From Citrobacter youngae ATCC 29220 (GTDB lineage: Bacteria > Pseudomonadota > Gammaproteobacteria > Enterobacterales > Enterobacteriaceae), in NCBI RefSeq assembly GCF_000155975.1, contig NZ_GG730299.1, forward strand, positions 1,024,634-1,088,633: a stretch of 64,000 bases of DNA. Reading direction: 5' to 3'. The translations under genes and the position numbers were made by a program. Shown piece by piece: positions 16,679 to 27,949 of the stretch. Positions within the stretch are counted from its first letter, which is position 1, and the number at the start of each line of letters is the position of its first letter. The notes under the pieces were generated by a model. The model was not told the origin of the DNA. It saw nothing but the letters and a program-made list of their open reading frames with translations, and made no database searches.

Positions 16679-17629
16679 TTAATCGTCGTCCTCGTCGTCC
16701 ATCTCAACAGGCGTCTGATACTGATCGGGCTTGATAACCAGCAGATCGCAGCGTAGATGATCAATAACCTGCTCCGCGGTATTCCCGAGGAACGCGGCAG
16801 AGATACCGGTACGTCCGACGGTACCCAGCACCACGATGCCCGCCTGTAAGTGTTCGGCTAAATCAGGAATAACCTCTTCAGGTAATCCCTTTTCAACGTG
16901 CGTGACTTTCTCATCAATACTGAATTTCTGGCGTAATGCTTTCATGGCCAGCAAATGCTGCCCACGGATCGCATCGTTATAGACGCTGGGATCAAATTCA
17001 GGGAGTTCAATCGCGATGTTGATGGGCGTAACAGGGTAGGCGCCAACCAGATGCACTTCGGTATGATTCACCTGTTCAGCCAGTTGCAGCGTCTCCTTGA
17101 CCAGTTTTTCATTGAGCGCGTTGTGATAGGCCTCTTCACTGGCGAGGTTCACCGCAACCAGCGCTTTACCCCCTTCAGGCCACGGCTGGTCTTTAACCAT
17201 CCACACCGGGCTTGGGCATTTACGCAATAAATGCCAGTCGGTTGGGGTAAAAATGACGGCTTCCAGACGGTCGTGCTGGTGCGCCATTTTGAGGACCAGG
17301 TCATGCCTGGCGCTCATCACTTCCTGGATGATGGCTTCAAAGGGACGGTTGTGCCAGACCACTTTTATCTCAAGAGGGATCCCTGCTTCGATGTAGTATT
17401 TCGCTTGTTCACGTATCCACGCTGTTCGCTGGCTGATAACCCCCTGACGCATTGCCGTACGCTCATCGGGCGACAGCAGGGTGGTCATCTCATAGGAAAA
17501 GTCATAGATCGGCAAAAAGGCTTTAATTTTGCCACCAATCCGTTGATGCAAATAAACAGCTCGCCGTAATGCTGGTTGATCGTCCTGGTTCGGGTCGATG
17601 ACGACCAGCATATTTTTATACATAGCCAT
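16679..17629 (-). CDS. uspE: Universal stress protein UspE
   Basis: Tandem universal stress protein of 316 residues with two Usp domains, roughly 1-150 and 155-316; the second ends with the nucleotide-binding type segment [20 protein letters not shown]. It contributes to stress resistance and cell aggregation in E. coli. The ATG at 17629 ([10 protein letters not shown]) matches the E. coli start; an upstream in-frame ATG at 17653 adds eight residues not found there. It normally lies directly downstream of fnr with about 150 nt between; here the two are 11 kb apart because of the autotransporter insertion. Confidence 0.96.
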   Translation of the reverse strand: MAMYKNMLVVIDPNQDDQPALRRAVYLHQRIGGKIKAFLPIYDFSYEMTTLLSPDERTAMRQGVISQRTAWIREQAKYYIEAGIPLEIKVVWHNRPFEAIIQEVMSARHDLVLKMAHQHDRLEAVIFTPTDWHLLRKCPSPVWMVKDQPWPEGGKALVAVNLASEEAYHNALNEKLVKETLQLAEQVNHTEVHLVGAYPVTPINIAIELPEFDPSVYNDAIRGQHLLAMKALRQKFSIDEKVTHVEKGLPEEVIPDLAEHLQAGIVVLGTVGRTGISAAFLGNTAEQVIDHLRCDLLVIKPDQYQTPVEMDDEDDD

Positions 17630-18232
17630 ACAGGGTCTCCTTACAACTGTCATCGCAGTTTGTAACTAAAAGAGTAACCCAATAATGTGGATTGAAACAG
17701 GGGGGAACCTCCAGCCAGATCAATAAAGTTGGGGAATCTCAACTTTTTACCCACATCCCGCTCAATGCAAACGACTTTTATCAGTATGCGTTCAGCGTCT
17801 GGGGGGCTGTTAGTTGTACGCGTTGGGTTGTGCAACTGGTCACTGGGAACATAAGTTATACATTGGCTCCGATGTGCCCGTTTCAGTATTTCCGCCGGTA
17901 CGCGCATTTCTTCCAGCTTTAAGCTTTATTATGCCAATGCAAGCTTTTATTTAGCACGAATAATTATTGCAAACGTAACACAGTCTGGAACATATTTTAA
18001 TAAATACGGGGCTTATTATTTCGGCAAATATCATGCCAATAAAAATACAGAATAAGATAAAATAAAAAACATATTGTATTTTAAGCGAAAAATTCACTAC
18101 GCGAAAATTTTCGGCGCTGATGAGGTAATCTGAGCACATTGATTTATAGGAAGTTTTTTGCGTATGTTTTATGATCGTTTATATACGTTTCCCCAAAAAA
18201 TTTCAAATATCTTATTATGTGAAGAGAGAATA
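17630..18232. other. Non-coding interval with the uspE leader and the left insertion boundary
   Basis: It holds the uspE promoter and leader, the left copy of the 22-nt direct repeat, and a very AT-rich stretch (about 17930-18160) leading into the first autotransporter gene. No credible gene is seen. Confidence 0.65.
17706..17727 (+). repeat. Left copy of the direct repeat bounding the autotransporter insertion
   Basis: AACCTCC followed by A and GCCAGATCAATAAA: 21 of 22 bases equal the copy at 28545-28566, in the same orientation. Weaker similarity extends a few bases on both sides (CAGG before, GGGAA after). It lies 77 nt upstream of the uspE start. The two copies flank exactly the segment absent from the usual uspE-fnr junction. 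Confidence 0.75.
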
Positions 18233-21200
18233 ATGGAAATAGGCTATTCAACGGTATTCTATCCTACTCAAACCCCGCATGTTGTTGAACCAGAATCTGA
18301 CGGTATCCATACCTTTAGTACCCTAAAAAAAAGTGCTGTTGCGCTCTCAGTTGCCACCGTATTGTACGCGATGAATTTCCCTGTTCATGCCGCAACAACC
18401 TCACCAATAGAGGCCGGGGCAGGACAAATCGTGACCGTTTCTGACGATGTTGTGGATTCTGAATTCGAAAGCGCCGCGCTTTATGCCCACGACGGTGGGG
18501 GGATATCTTCAGACGGTTACAATATTCAGGGCGGCGCGGCGGGTAGTGCCATTATGGCTTCAGGCGGCGGTATAGTTAACGTCACGAATGCAACCTTATC
18601 CGGGAACGTCACAACGTTTGTTAATGTCGACAGCGGTGGCCAGGTTGCGCTGGGTGATATTCAATTTGATGCCGGAACCGGGCACCCGAGTGAATATATT
18701 CTGGAGACGGGCACTGGCAGCATAGTAAATCTGTACGATACAACCATTAATAATCTTGACACGATGCTTGCTGCCGTCAGTGATAATGCTTTCCTGGAAC
18801 TCGGTAATGTGCAAATTTCTGCTGTGTCAGGCTCCGGCGCCAGCATGATTGATGCGCAAAGCGGGAGCTCGATACAACTTTCTCAGTCGAGTTTGAGTGC
18901 TGACGGCAGCGACGTTATCAGCCTGGACAGCAGTTCCTCATTGAACGTAAATGACTCATCGCTCTCGGCGACCGACACCAGTGGTAGCACTGGCTATACC
19001 GTTGTTGATTTGAAAAATAACGCGAATATGACGGCTTATAATACCAGCTTCACCCTCAATGGCACCGGTTTTGCGGCAATTAGTGCGATAGAAGATAGCT
19101 TAATTGATCTCTCTAGTGATTCCGTTATCAATGTTCAGGGGAGTAATACTTCTGGCGTTTATTTAATGAACAACAGCCAGCTACAATTATTCGACTCCAC
19201 GATAAATGTTACGGGCGATAATAACTACGCCATTAATGACCAATCCTCAAATGATAAAACGGTTCTTCAGAATGCTACAATCAACACTACGGGGTCGGGG
19301 AATACCGGGCTTTATGCCACCGGTAATTATGAGATAGACACCAGTAATATCGCAGTAGACGGCGCGTCATCGTATGGTATTACGGGGCGGGGTGCTGTTG
19401 GGGGGATTGTGGGGTCAACGATTACCGCTTCAGGCGACAACAGTTCCGCACTGTTACTCGATGACGCCACGCAAACGCTGGTACTTGGCAGTAAGCTTGA
19501 ATCACAGGATGCGGCGGCTATCGTTTTAGAAGATAGTTATAATGGTAAAACCGATCTTACGCTTAGCCATACCCGCGTTGTTGGCGACAGCGGTCTGGCT
19601 ATTCAGGCCCAGGATGATACGGCTAATGCAGGAACGCTGGCCAATACTGTGAATGTGGATGCCAATGCCGGAACCACGATTGACGGCGATGTGGTGGTTC
19701 AGTCCACCAATGCCAACAGCACCTTCACTCTTGGGCTCACCAACTCGACCCTGACCGGCGCGATTGATGCTGCAGAGTATGCGGGTACAGCTATCGCCAA
19801 TATTGATGCCAATAGTCTGTGGACGGTGACCGGCGATTCAACGCTGAATCAGGTCAATAATGACGGTACGATCGCACTCACCGCGGATACCGACTCATAC
19901 AGCACCCTGCACGCTGACGATTTAACGCTGGCTAGCACCAGTACCCTGGATGTTGATCTCGGCGCGGCTGAACAGGCAAGCGACGCGCAGCAGCCGCTTA
20001 TTACTACAGGCAATGCGACATTAGCGGGCAACCTGAATATCAGTAACAGCGCGGGTAATGTGCCTAATCTGGACAGTCTTACATCTGATAAGCAACTTCA
20101 GAGCGTTACGCTGATTGATTCGGATACGGCAATCACCACCAACTTTGACAGCCTGACCATGGACGCGGGCGTCGCGCCCGATTACCTCACGATTGGCGGG
20201 CAGGTTAATCCGAACGATAACACGCAATATGATTTAAGCGTCGGGCTGAGCTGGTTTGCGGGCGGTATGCTATCAGCCTCCCCGGCAAGCGGTACTTTTA
20301 CCCTTGATGCAGGCAAATCCTTTGAGGTCACCAGCGATTTGTACGATGTTTCGGCAACCAGCGACTGGGATGGCAAAACGCTGACCAAAAAAGGCGACGG
20401 TACGCTGATTCTTTCCGGCGATAACACCTACAGCGGCGGTACCGACATTCAAGATGGTGAACTGGTTGCCGCCAGCGTTGACGCGTTAGGTAGCGGTGAT
20501 ATTGATAATAGCGGTCTGCTGACCCTCGATGCGGATGGTGCGTTTATGCTCTCGCAAAATCTGGTCACGGAAGAGGGCGCGACCACCAATATCGATCGGG
20601 GAAGTACCTTGCAGGTCAATACGTTGACGCAGGAGTCCGGCAGTACGCTGGGGGTTTATCTGGATTTGGCGTCATCGCAGCCAGTTATCACCGCCAATCA
20701 GGCCGATCTGAACGGCGGGACGTTGAACATTACGGGTATCAGCGACGATCCCAGCCATGCTTATACCGGCAGCGTCACCGTTATTGATGCCGCTCAGCCT
20801 ATCTCCGGCGATTTTGATTCCCTGACCATTGCCGGTGCGCCTGCCAGCGAAGTGGATTTCCTCAACGTTGAAGGGCGAGTGGATAGCAATGACAACACTA
20901 ACTACGATCTCACCTTCGGCCTGACCTGGTATGCCGACAGCTATAATTCGATGGTTCCGGCAGATGGTTCTTTTACCATTGCGGATAAGGATCAAAGCTT
21001 TACGCTTGGTACCGTTCTGCAGGACGTATCGCCGAACAGCGTCAGCAATTGGGATGGCAAAACGCTGACCAAAAAAGGCGACGGTACGCTGATTCTCGAC
21101 GCGAATAATACCTACAGCGGTACAACGTATGTGCAGGACGGTACGCTTTGGTTGGATCCGGATGCCTCTATTGGCGCAGCGGGCAGCCAGCAGCAGGTCG

Positions 21201-22726
21201 AGATTTCACAGGGGGCGACATTCGGCGGTAGTGATGCGGCGGTTGTTAACGGTAGCGTGCAAAATGACGGCACCTTGCGCTTTGATGATACCTTCACCAT
21301 CAACGGCGACGTGACAAACTCTGGCGCGATTGCCAGCGCTCTTCCCGGCACGCAGTCTGGCAGTGATGCTCAGCCTGATAATACCCTGGTGATTAATGGT
21401 AACTACACCGGCAACGGCGGCTCGTTAACGCTCAATACCTATCTGGGGGATGACACATCGCCGACAGATAAAATGGTGGTTAACGGCAACACGTCAGGCG
21501 ATACCACGCTGTATATCAACCAGGCTGGCGGTGGCGGCGCGCAGACCACCGACGGGATTGAAGTCGTTCAGGTTAATGGCGAGTCCGATGGCGTATTTAC
21601 CCAGGGCAATCAGGTCCAGGCCGGGCTGTATGAGTATCGTCTGTACCAGGACGACAGCAACGGCGACTGGTACCTTCGCTCACAGTCAACCGACCCGGAC
21701 AACGGCGGCGGGGATGACGGTGGTAATGGCGGAGGTGACGATGGCGGCAATGGCGGCGGCGATAACGGCAATACGACACCGCAGTACCGTGCCGACATCG
21801 GCGCTTATCTTGGCAACCAGTGGATGGCGCGCAGCCTGCAAATGCAGACCCTGTACGATCGTGAAGGCAGCCAGTATCACAACGCAGACGGCAGCGTCTG
21901 GGCGCGTTTCAAGGCCGGTTCCGCGGATTCACAGGCCGCCGGCGGCAACGTGGATATAGACAACAACTACTCCCAGTTCCAGTTAGGGGGAGATGTTCTT
22001 ACATGGCATGGCGAGGAACAGAGCCTTACGGCCGGGGTGATGGGTAGTTACATCAATGCCGATACTGACAGCACCGGTAACCGCGGGGCGGACGGTAGCC
22101 GCTTTAGCGCGAACGGTAATGTTAAGGGCTATAACCTTGGGATCTACGCCACCTGGTTTGCGAACGCGAAAACGCATAATGGCGCCTACGTTGACAGTTG
22201 GTATCAATACGGTACCTATTCTAACCACGTGGATGACGGCGATGTGGGTTCGCAGGATTACGATTCCACGGCCAATGCCGTATCGATGGAGATGGGATAT
22301 CGTTACGATATTGCCCTGGCAAATCAGAACCTCGTAAGTCTGACGCCGCAGGCGCAGGTTGTCTGGCAGAATTATCAGGCTGACAGCGTGACGGACAACA
22401 GCGGTACCCGCATTGATGGTCAGAATAGCGACAGCTGGACAACCCGACTGGGCCTGCGCGTAGACAGCAGCCTGCGCAAGGATGAACACGCTACGATCCA
22501 GCCGTTTGCTGAAGTTAACTGGCTACACACCAACGATGACACCTCCGTGTCGTTTGATAATGCCGAAGTGAAACAAGATCTCCCGGACAATCGCGCAGAG
22601 CTGAAGGTCGGGATTCAGGCGAATATCAACCAACAGTGGAGCGTGACGGCTCAAGCGGCCGGGCAGACAGGCAATGACAATTACAGCGACCTGAACGGTA
22701 GCCTGAATGTACGTTATCGCTGGTAA
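18233..22726 (+). CDS. Autotransporter adhesin-type protein 1 (type Va), intact
   Basis: Classical monomeric autotransporter of about 1497 residues. An unusual N-terminus of about 30 polar residues precedes the hydrophobic core (SAVALSVATVLYAMNF) and a cleavage site after VHA (residue 53). The passenger is rich in Ser, Asp, Asn and Thr with irregular beta-helix repeats. Two passenger-associated transport repeats, each beginning WDGKTLTKKGDGTLIL, lie near residues 710 and 940. A Gly/Asp linker spans about 1154-1182, and the C-terminal beta-barrel (from about 1190) ends NVRYRW with a terminal aromatic residue. The passenger should be displayed on the outer membrane; adhesion is inferred from family. 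The ATG at 18233 has GAAGAGAG upstream; an ATG at 18164 would add 23 residues. No ESPR motif is seen. Confidence 0.88.
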   Translation: MEIGYSTVFYPTQTPHVVEPESDGIHTFSTLKKSAVALSVATVLYAMNFPVHAATTSPIEAGAGQIVTVSDDVVDSEFESAALYAHDGGGISSDGYNIQGGAAGSAIMASGGGIVNVTNATLSGNVTTFVNVDSGGQVALGDIQFDAGTGHPSEYILETGTGSIVNLYDTTINNLDTMLAAVSDNAFLELGNVQISAVSGSGASMIDAQSGSSIQLSQSSLSADGSDVISLDSSSSLNVNDSSLSATDTSGSTGYTVVDLKNNANMTAYNTSFTLNGTGFAAISAIEDSLIDLSSDSVINVQGSNTSGVYLMNNSQLQLFDSTINVTGDNNYAINDQSSNDKTVLQNATINTTGSGNTGLYATGNYEIDTSNIAVDGASSYGITGRGAVGGIVGSTITASGDNSSALLLDDATQTLVLGSKLESQDAAAIVLEDSYNGKTDLTLSHTRVVGDSGLAIQAQDDTANAGTLANTVNVDANAGTTIDGDVVVQSTNANSTFTLGLTNSTLTGAIDAAEYAGTAIANIDANSLWTVTGDSTLNQVNNDGTIALTADTDSYSTLHADDLTLASTSTLDVDLGAAEQASDAQQPLITTGNATLAGNLNISNSAGNVPNLDSLTSDKQLQSVTLIDSDTAITTNFDSLTMDAGVAPDYLTIGGQVNPNDNTQYDLSVGLSWFAGGMLSASPASGTFTLDAGKSFEVTSDLYDVSATSDWDGKTLTKKGDGTLILSGDNTYSGGTDIQDGELVAASVDALGSGDIDNSGLLTLDADGAFMLSQNLVTEEGATTNIDRGSTLQVNTLTQESGSTLGVYLDLASSQPVITANQADLNGGTLNITGISDDPSHAYTGSVTVIDAAQPISGDFDSLTIAGAPASEVDFLNVEGRVDSNDNTNYDLTFGLTWYADSYNSMVPADGSFTIADKDQSFTLGTVLQDVSPNSVSNWDGKTLTKKGDGTLILDANNTYSGTTYVQDGTLWLDPDASIGAAGSQQQVEISQGATFGGSDAAVVNGSVQNDGTLRFDDTFTINGDVTNSGAIASALPGTQSGSDAQPDNTLVINGNYTGNGGSLTLNTYLGDDTSPTDKMVVNGNTSGDTTLYINQAGGGGAQTTDGIEVVQVNGESDGVFTQGNQVQAGLYEYRLYQDDSNGDWYLRSQSTDPDNGGGDDGGNGGGDDGGNGGGDNGNTTPQYRADIGAYLGNQWMARSLQMQTLYDREGSQYHNADGSVWARFKAGSADSQAAGGNVDIDNNYSQFQLGGDVLTWHGEEQSLTAGVMGSYINADTDSTGNRGADGSRFSANGNVKGYNLGIYATWFANAKTHNGAYVDSWYQYGTYSNHVDDGDVGSQDYDSTANAVSMEMGYRYDIALANQNLVSLTPQAQVVWQNYQADSVTDNSGTRIDGQNSDSWTTRLGLRVDSSLRKDEHATIQPFAEVNWLHTNDDTSVSFDNAEVKQDLPDNRAELKVGIQANINQQWSVTAQAAGQTGNDNYSDLNGSLNVRYRW
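21697..21775 (+). repeat. Gly/Asp/Asn codon repeat in the autotransporter linker
   Basis: Tandem GGC-GGN-GAT-GAC type codons encode a linker of the pattern GGGDDGGN repeated about three times between passenger and barrel. Such tracts can change in length by slippage. Confidence 0.7.
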
Positions 22727-22806
22727 CCAATTTCTGTCCCAGATCGTTAGGGATGCCGTGATGCAGGTTGGTTAATCCACGGATTAAAAATACCGTATTA
22801 TTCCCC

Positions 22807-22843
22807 AAAGCCGGGTATCGCCTACAGCGAACCCGGCTTTTTT
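22807..22843 (+). terminator. Intrinsic terminator of autotransporter 1
   Basis: A 10-bp stem (AAAGCCGGGT with ACCCGGCTTT) with a 14-nt loop, running into a T tract, 80 nt after the stop. Confidence 0.92.
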
Positions 22844-22938
22844 ATTGCCTTCTGCAGGGGAACCTGTCTGTTTCACTTGCTCTGATGATTTAAAGATTTG
22901 GACTGGCGCCAGGGAAATGGCTGACTGGCGAGGAGTTC

Positions 22939-22963
22939 GCCGGGCGCAACGGTCGCGCCCGGC
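22939..22963 (-). terminator. GC-rich hairpin after autotransporter 2
   Basis: GCCGGGCGC and GCGCCCGGC form a perfect 9-bp stem with a 7-nt loop, 17 nt beyond the stop of the minus-strand autotransporter. There is no clear U tract, so termination may be partial. Confidence 0.55.
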
Positions 22964-22979
22964 ATGTTTATTACCGCAA

Positions 22980-25900
22980 TTACCAGCTGTAGCGCAGGTT
23001 CAGACTGCCGTTGAGATCGTCGTAGTCGTTGCTACCTTTCTCTCCAGCTACCTGGGCCGTGACGCTCCACTGTTGGTTGATGTTGGCCTGGATGCCCGCC
23101 TTCAGCTCGGCACGGTCGGCGGGAATATCCTGCTTCACGTCGCTGTTGTCGAACGAGACCGAAGTGTCGTCGCTGGTGTGCAGCCAGTTAGCCTCCATAA
23201 ACGGCTGAATAACCGAGTTCGGGTTCTTATGCAGTTTACCGTCAACTCGCAGACCCAGGCGCGAGGTCCAGCTGTCGCCGTTCTGACCATCAATGCGGGT
23301 ACCGCTGTTGTCCGTCACGCTGTCAGCCTGATAATTCTGCCAGGTGACCTGCGCCTGCGGCGTCAGGCTGACCGCGTTGTTATTGCTTAACGTAATATCG
23401 TAGCGGTAGCCGGTTTCCAGCGATACAGCATTGGCCGTGGAATCATAATCCTGCGAACCTACATCACCGTCATCGACGCTGTTGTTAAACGTCCCATACT
23501 GATACCAGCTGTCGACGTACATGCCGCTGTGATTTTGTGCGTCAGCAAACCAGGTGGCGTAAACACCGAGGTTGTAGCCATCGACGTTGCCGGAGGCCGT
23601 GAAACGGCTACCGTCCGCGCCGCGGTTGCCGGTGCTGTCAGTATCGGCATTGATGTAACTGCCCATCAGGCCGACGGTCAGACTCTGCTCACCGTTGCCC
23701 CAGGTCAGGATGTCGCCGCCCAGCTGGAACTGGGAGTAGTTGTTGTCCATATCCACGTTGCCGCTGGCGGCCTGTGAATCCGCGGAACCGGCCTTGAAAC
23801 GCGCCCAGACGCTGCCGTCTGCGCTGTGATACTGGCTGCCTTCACGGTCGTACAGGGTCTGCATTTGCAGGCTGCGCGCCATCCACTGGTTTCCAAGATA
23901 AGCGCCGATGTCGGCACGGTACTGCGGCGTAACTGGCGTATCGCCGCCGTCACCACCGTCACCACCATCATCGCCGCCGTCGTCAGGATCCGGCGTCGGG
24001 GTGGTGGACTGCGAACGCAGATACCAGTCGCCGTTGCTGTCGTCCTGGTACAGACGATACTCATACAGCCCGGCCTGGACCTGATTGCCCTGGGTGAATA
24101 CGCCATCGGACTCGCCATTAACCTGAACAACTTCAATCCCGTCGGTGGTCTGTGCACCTTCGCCGCCGGACTGGTTGATATACAGCGTGGTGTCGCCTGA
24201 GGTGTTGCCGTTAACCACCAGCTTGTCGGTCGGCGATGTGTCGTCGCCCAGATAGGTATTGAGCGTTAACGAGCCGCCGTTGCCGGTGTAGTTACCATTA
24301 ATCACCAGGGTATTGTCGGGCTGGCCGCTGTCGGTCAACTGCGTGGCGGGGAGGGGAATGGTGCCGCTGCCGCTAACGATCGCGCCGCTGTTGGTGACGT
24401 CGCCATTAACGGTGAGCGTGTCGTCAAAATAGAGCGAGCCGCTGTTCTCCACATTGCCGTTAACCGTGGCGTTGTCGCCGCCAAAGGCTGCGCCCTGCGC
24501 TACGTCAACCAACTGCTGGCTGCCCGCGACGCCAATAGACGCATCCGGATCCAGCCACAGCGTGCCTTCTTCAACGTTGGTCGCGCCGCTGTAGGTGTCA
24601 ACCGCATCGAGAATCAGCGTACCGGCGCCTTTTTTGGTCAGCGTCTTGCCGTCCCAGCCGCTGTCACTGTTGGGATCGACATCTTCCAGGACTGCGCCGA
24701 GGGTGAAGCTCTGGCTTGCATCGGAGAGGGTGAACGTCCCGTCCGCCGGCACCATCGAGTTGTAGCGATCGGCATACCAGGTCAGGCCGAAGGTGAGGTC
24801 GTAGTTGGTTGGATCCGCGCTGTCGACGCGCCCTTCGACGTTAATAAAGTCCACCTGGCTGGCGCACCGGCAATGGTCAGGGAATCAAAATCGCTGGTGA
24901 TGTCCTGTGCGGAGTCAATGACCGTGACGCTGCCGGTGTATTGATGATTAGGATCGTCCGCAACACCGGTAATGTTCAGCGTACCGTCCAGATTGGCCTG
25001 CTGGGTGGTGATCACCGGCTGGGTGGAGGCCAGATCCAGATAGACGTTCAGCGAGCTGTTGTCTTCCTGCGTCAGGGTATTTACCGTTAACGTGCTGCCC
25101 TGGTCAATCTGGGTGACGCCGCCGCTTTCGGTGGTGATGTTCTGCGTCAAATCAAAGTCGCTGTTGGCATCCAGCGTTAGCTGACCGCTGTTGTCGATGT
25201 CGCCGGTTCCCAGCGCGTTGACGTTGGTGGCCAGCAGCTCACCATCCTCAATATCGGTGCCGCCGCTGTAGGTGTTATCACCGGAAAGAATCAGCGTGCC
25301 GTCGCCTTTTTTGGTCAGCGTCTTGCCGTCCCAACCGGTTGTGGCGTCTGGCGCGACATCTACCAGCGCGCTGGTGACTTCGAAGGATTTTCCGGCATCG
25401 AGCGTAAAGGTGCCGTGCGCTGCGGTGGTCGAGATCGTGGACGCACTATCCGCGTACCAGCTCAGGCCCGCGCCGAGCAGATACTGGGTATCGTCATTCG
25501 GGTTTATCTGACCGCTGAAAGCGAGATAGTCTGGTTGGCTGGCAGAGTTCATCGACAGGCTGGAGAAGTTGCCGTTAATGGCAGAGTCCGCGTCGATCAG
25601 AACGATTTGCCCCTGGGCCAGCTGTTGGTCAGAGGTGATGTCGCTAAGATCGGAGACCGTGGAATCGCTAATCTTGAGGTCGCCATCAAGGGTAATGTCG
25701 CCGCCGGTAATCAGCGGCGTACCGTCCAGGCTTGCCTGGGTGGCGGCGGCATAATCAACGTCCAGCTCGCTGTCGTCCTGCAGGGTCAGGGTATCTGCAT
25801 CCAGCGTGCTGTACGTGCCGTTCGCCATATCGGAGTCGAGGACGACTTTGCCATCGCTGGTCAGGTTGGTTAACGATGAATCATCGGTGACGGTCCACTG

Positions 25901-27949
25901 GGCTTTATTCGCCAGCGTCAGGTTGAGCGTGGAGTATGCGTCTGGGTCCAGATCCGTAATGTCATCATTCACCGAAGTGGCGCCGGTAAAATCGGAGCCA
26001 GCGGCCATGGTCAGATCGATGCTGCCCCAGCCGTCGCTAATGATATCGCCTTCGATAGTCATTTTCCCGCTGCCGGTAATGGTGCCGCCCGGCAGTAGCG
26101 TTGCCCCATTATTCTCGGTGGTTTTGGCATTACGAATAGCAACGCCGCCATCGGTGATAATGGTGGTATCGCCGGTCAGATTAATCATGCCGCCCTGCTG
26201 CACCATCACGCCGACGCTGTTTGCACCGGTGTCGGTCATATCAATATTCAGGTTTTCGCCATTGATAACGCCGCCGCTGGTCATGTCGTTATCGCCAACC
26301 GCCCATAATCCCAGGGATTTGCCGTCACCGCTCATGGTGATATCGGTGTTGGAGATATTTATCGTCTGGCCGCCGAACTGCGCCGAGGCGCCGTAGCCGT
26401 TGACGGCGTAGATTTCGTTACGGTTCACCGCCGTGCCGTTGAAGTTTAGGGTGGTGGTGCTGCCGCCAAAGCCAGCATATGTGGCGCTGATGCCATTGGT
26501 GGAGCCGCCTTCGGCGACGTTACGGCCGTCAACGACGCTGTCGCCGCCAATGTTGACAACAACGTTATCAGCGGCGCCGCCCTGAGCGTTAATACCCGTT
26601 GATTGCGCGGTGTTTACCGTCAGGCCGCGAGCGGTGAAATCGCCGCCGGTTACCCAGATAGTCTCTGCTTCGCCGGTGGCGCTGACGGTACTGCCCACGC
26701 CGAGATCCATGGAGCCGCCGTCTTCCTGGATACCGTATACCCACTTGCCTGAGGCGTCGATGGTCAGATAATCAGCAGAAAATGTCCCGCTGCCCTCCAT
26801 CATGTCGATACCCGCCCCGGAATAGAAGCCTGAAAGTTCAATCGTTGAGTCATAGCCCAGGTCGGCGCTTGCGCCACCGTCGTCGAGTAAAATGCCGCGA
26901 GCGCTTGGGGAATTGGTGTTGGTTGTTTCAAGGGTGATATAATAATTATCGGCAGTGAAGCTACTGCCGCTGTTAACCGTTATGCCCTGAACCAGCCCGC
27001 TGGCCCCGTCGGCGTAAACCCAGCCGCCGGTACCTAGATCGGCGTGGCTGTTATTATCCAACACGATGCCATCTTCTACCATTCCGCCCTGTGCGTTTAC
27101 GGTAACAGACAGGTTGCTATCGGCGGTAAGTGAGCCGGAATTGCCGATAGAAATGCCGGTAACATTCGACTTGCCATACGCAATAACACTCGTATCGCTA
27201 CCCAAATTGACGCTGGCATCGCCAAGACTATCAATACCTACGGTCTGGTTTTGCGCAATGCCATATTCTGGATTACCAACCCAGACACTGCCGTCGTCCA
27301 TGCTGAAATCACCGCTGCCGTCTTCGAGATAAACACCATAGGCGTTCAGACCGTTGGTGGTTACACCGATGCTGCTGCCTTGTCCCAGGTCGGTGCTGCC
27401 GCCCTGGCCGATATCTTCAAAACCGTAGGCTGTTCCGCTGCTGGCTGGGGTTGGGTTGATGGTGATCTGCAGATGATCGGCGGTAATAGAGGTATTGTCT
27501 TGCTGATTACCCACCAACAATCCTGTTATGGTTCCTGGGGATTCGGTGCTGGTATTGTCAACCGTTATGCTGCTTCCGCTGCCTAAATCGTTATTGGTTC
27601 CGTTGTCCAAATTGACGCCGATAAGGGAGCCACTGCCACCCTGAACCGATACGTATGAACCGCCGTTAATTTGCACGCCAGTGCCGCCAGCGGTAGTACT
27701 GTCGATGCCGGTAGTGCCGTCGTATGATTCGATATCTACGTTATTATCAATGGTAATACTGGCGCCGCTTTGCGGCCCGATAACGTCGCTGTATGGATCG
27801 CTATAAGCGCTTGCCGACAGCAGTGCGCCCAACGCGATTGTTGCAATGCGGACCTGACGACGTACGCCGCCGCCGCTGTGTACGAATTCAGCGGTGACCA
27901 TATACATATTGCGAGCCGCATTCCAAACGATGTTGTAACTTCTGTTCAT
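22980..27949 (-). pseudogene. Autotransporter 2 (type Va), broken by a 4-nt deletion
   Basis: Large autotransporter, about 1660 residues when read through. It begins MNRSYNIVWNAARNMYMVTA, a classic extended signal peptide region, followed by a hydrophobic core and cleavage near SAYS. The beta-helical passenger is rich in Gly, Asp, Ser and Thr; two transport repeats (WDGKTLTKKG), an Asp/Gly linker and a barrel ending NLRYSW follow. At about 24855 the frame breaks. The intact paralogue reads GCC AGC GAA GTG, whereas here GCCAG joins GTG directly, so four bases are missing. The N-terminal frame then stops at 24782, and the barrel frame is open from 24854 without a signal. The ATG at 27949 has GGAGA six bases upstream. 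As written, the passenger cannot be surface-exposed by its own barrel. A sequencing error is possible. Confidence 0.85.

Larger units (their letters stand above)
20290..25420. repeat. Large inverted repeat formed by the 3' parts of the two autotransporter genes
   Basis: The last ~2.4 kb of the plus-strand gene (about 20290-22726) and of the minus-strand gene (22980 to about 25420) encode nearly the same transport repeats, linker-flanking region and barrel. Shared blocks include WDGKTLTKKGDGTLILSG, TQGNQVQAGLYEYRLYQ and RADIGAYLGNQWMARSL. The two arms face each other across a 253-bp spacer. Exact nucleotide identity was not computed. Confidence 0.8.

Noticed and set aside
21697..21775. Short-period repeat as a possible CRISPR array
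   Set aside because: It is an in-frame Gly/Asp codon repeat in the autotransporter linker, with no spacers. No CRISPR array was seen anywhere in the window.
22845..23390. Plus-strand open frame antisense to autotransporter 2
   Set aside because: It is the mirror of the GC-rich barrel coding sequence; a matching shadow frame occurs opposite autotransporter 1.
24782..24860. Programmed ribosomal frameshift in autotransporter 2
   Set aside because: No slippery heptamer or downstream stimulatory structure is evident, and comparison with the paralogue shows a plain 4-nt deletion.
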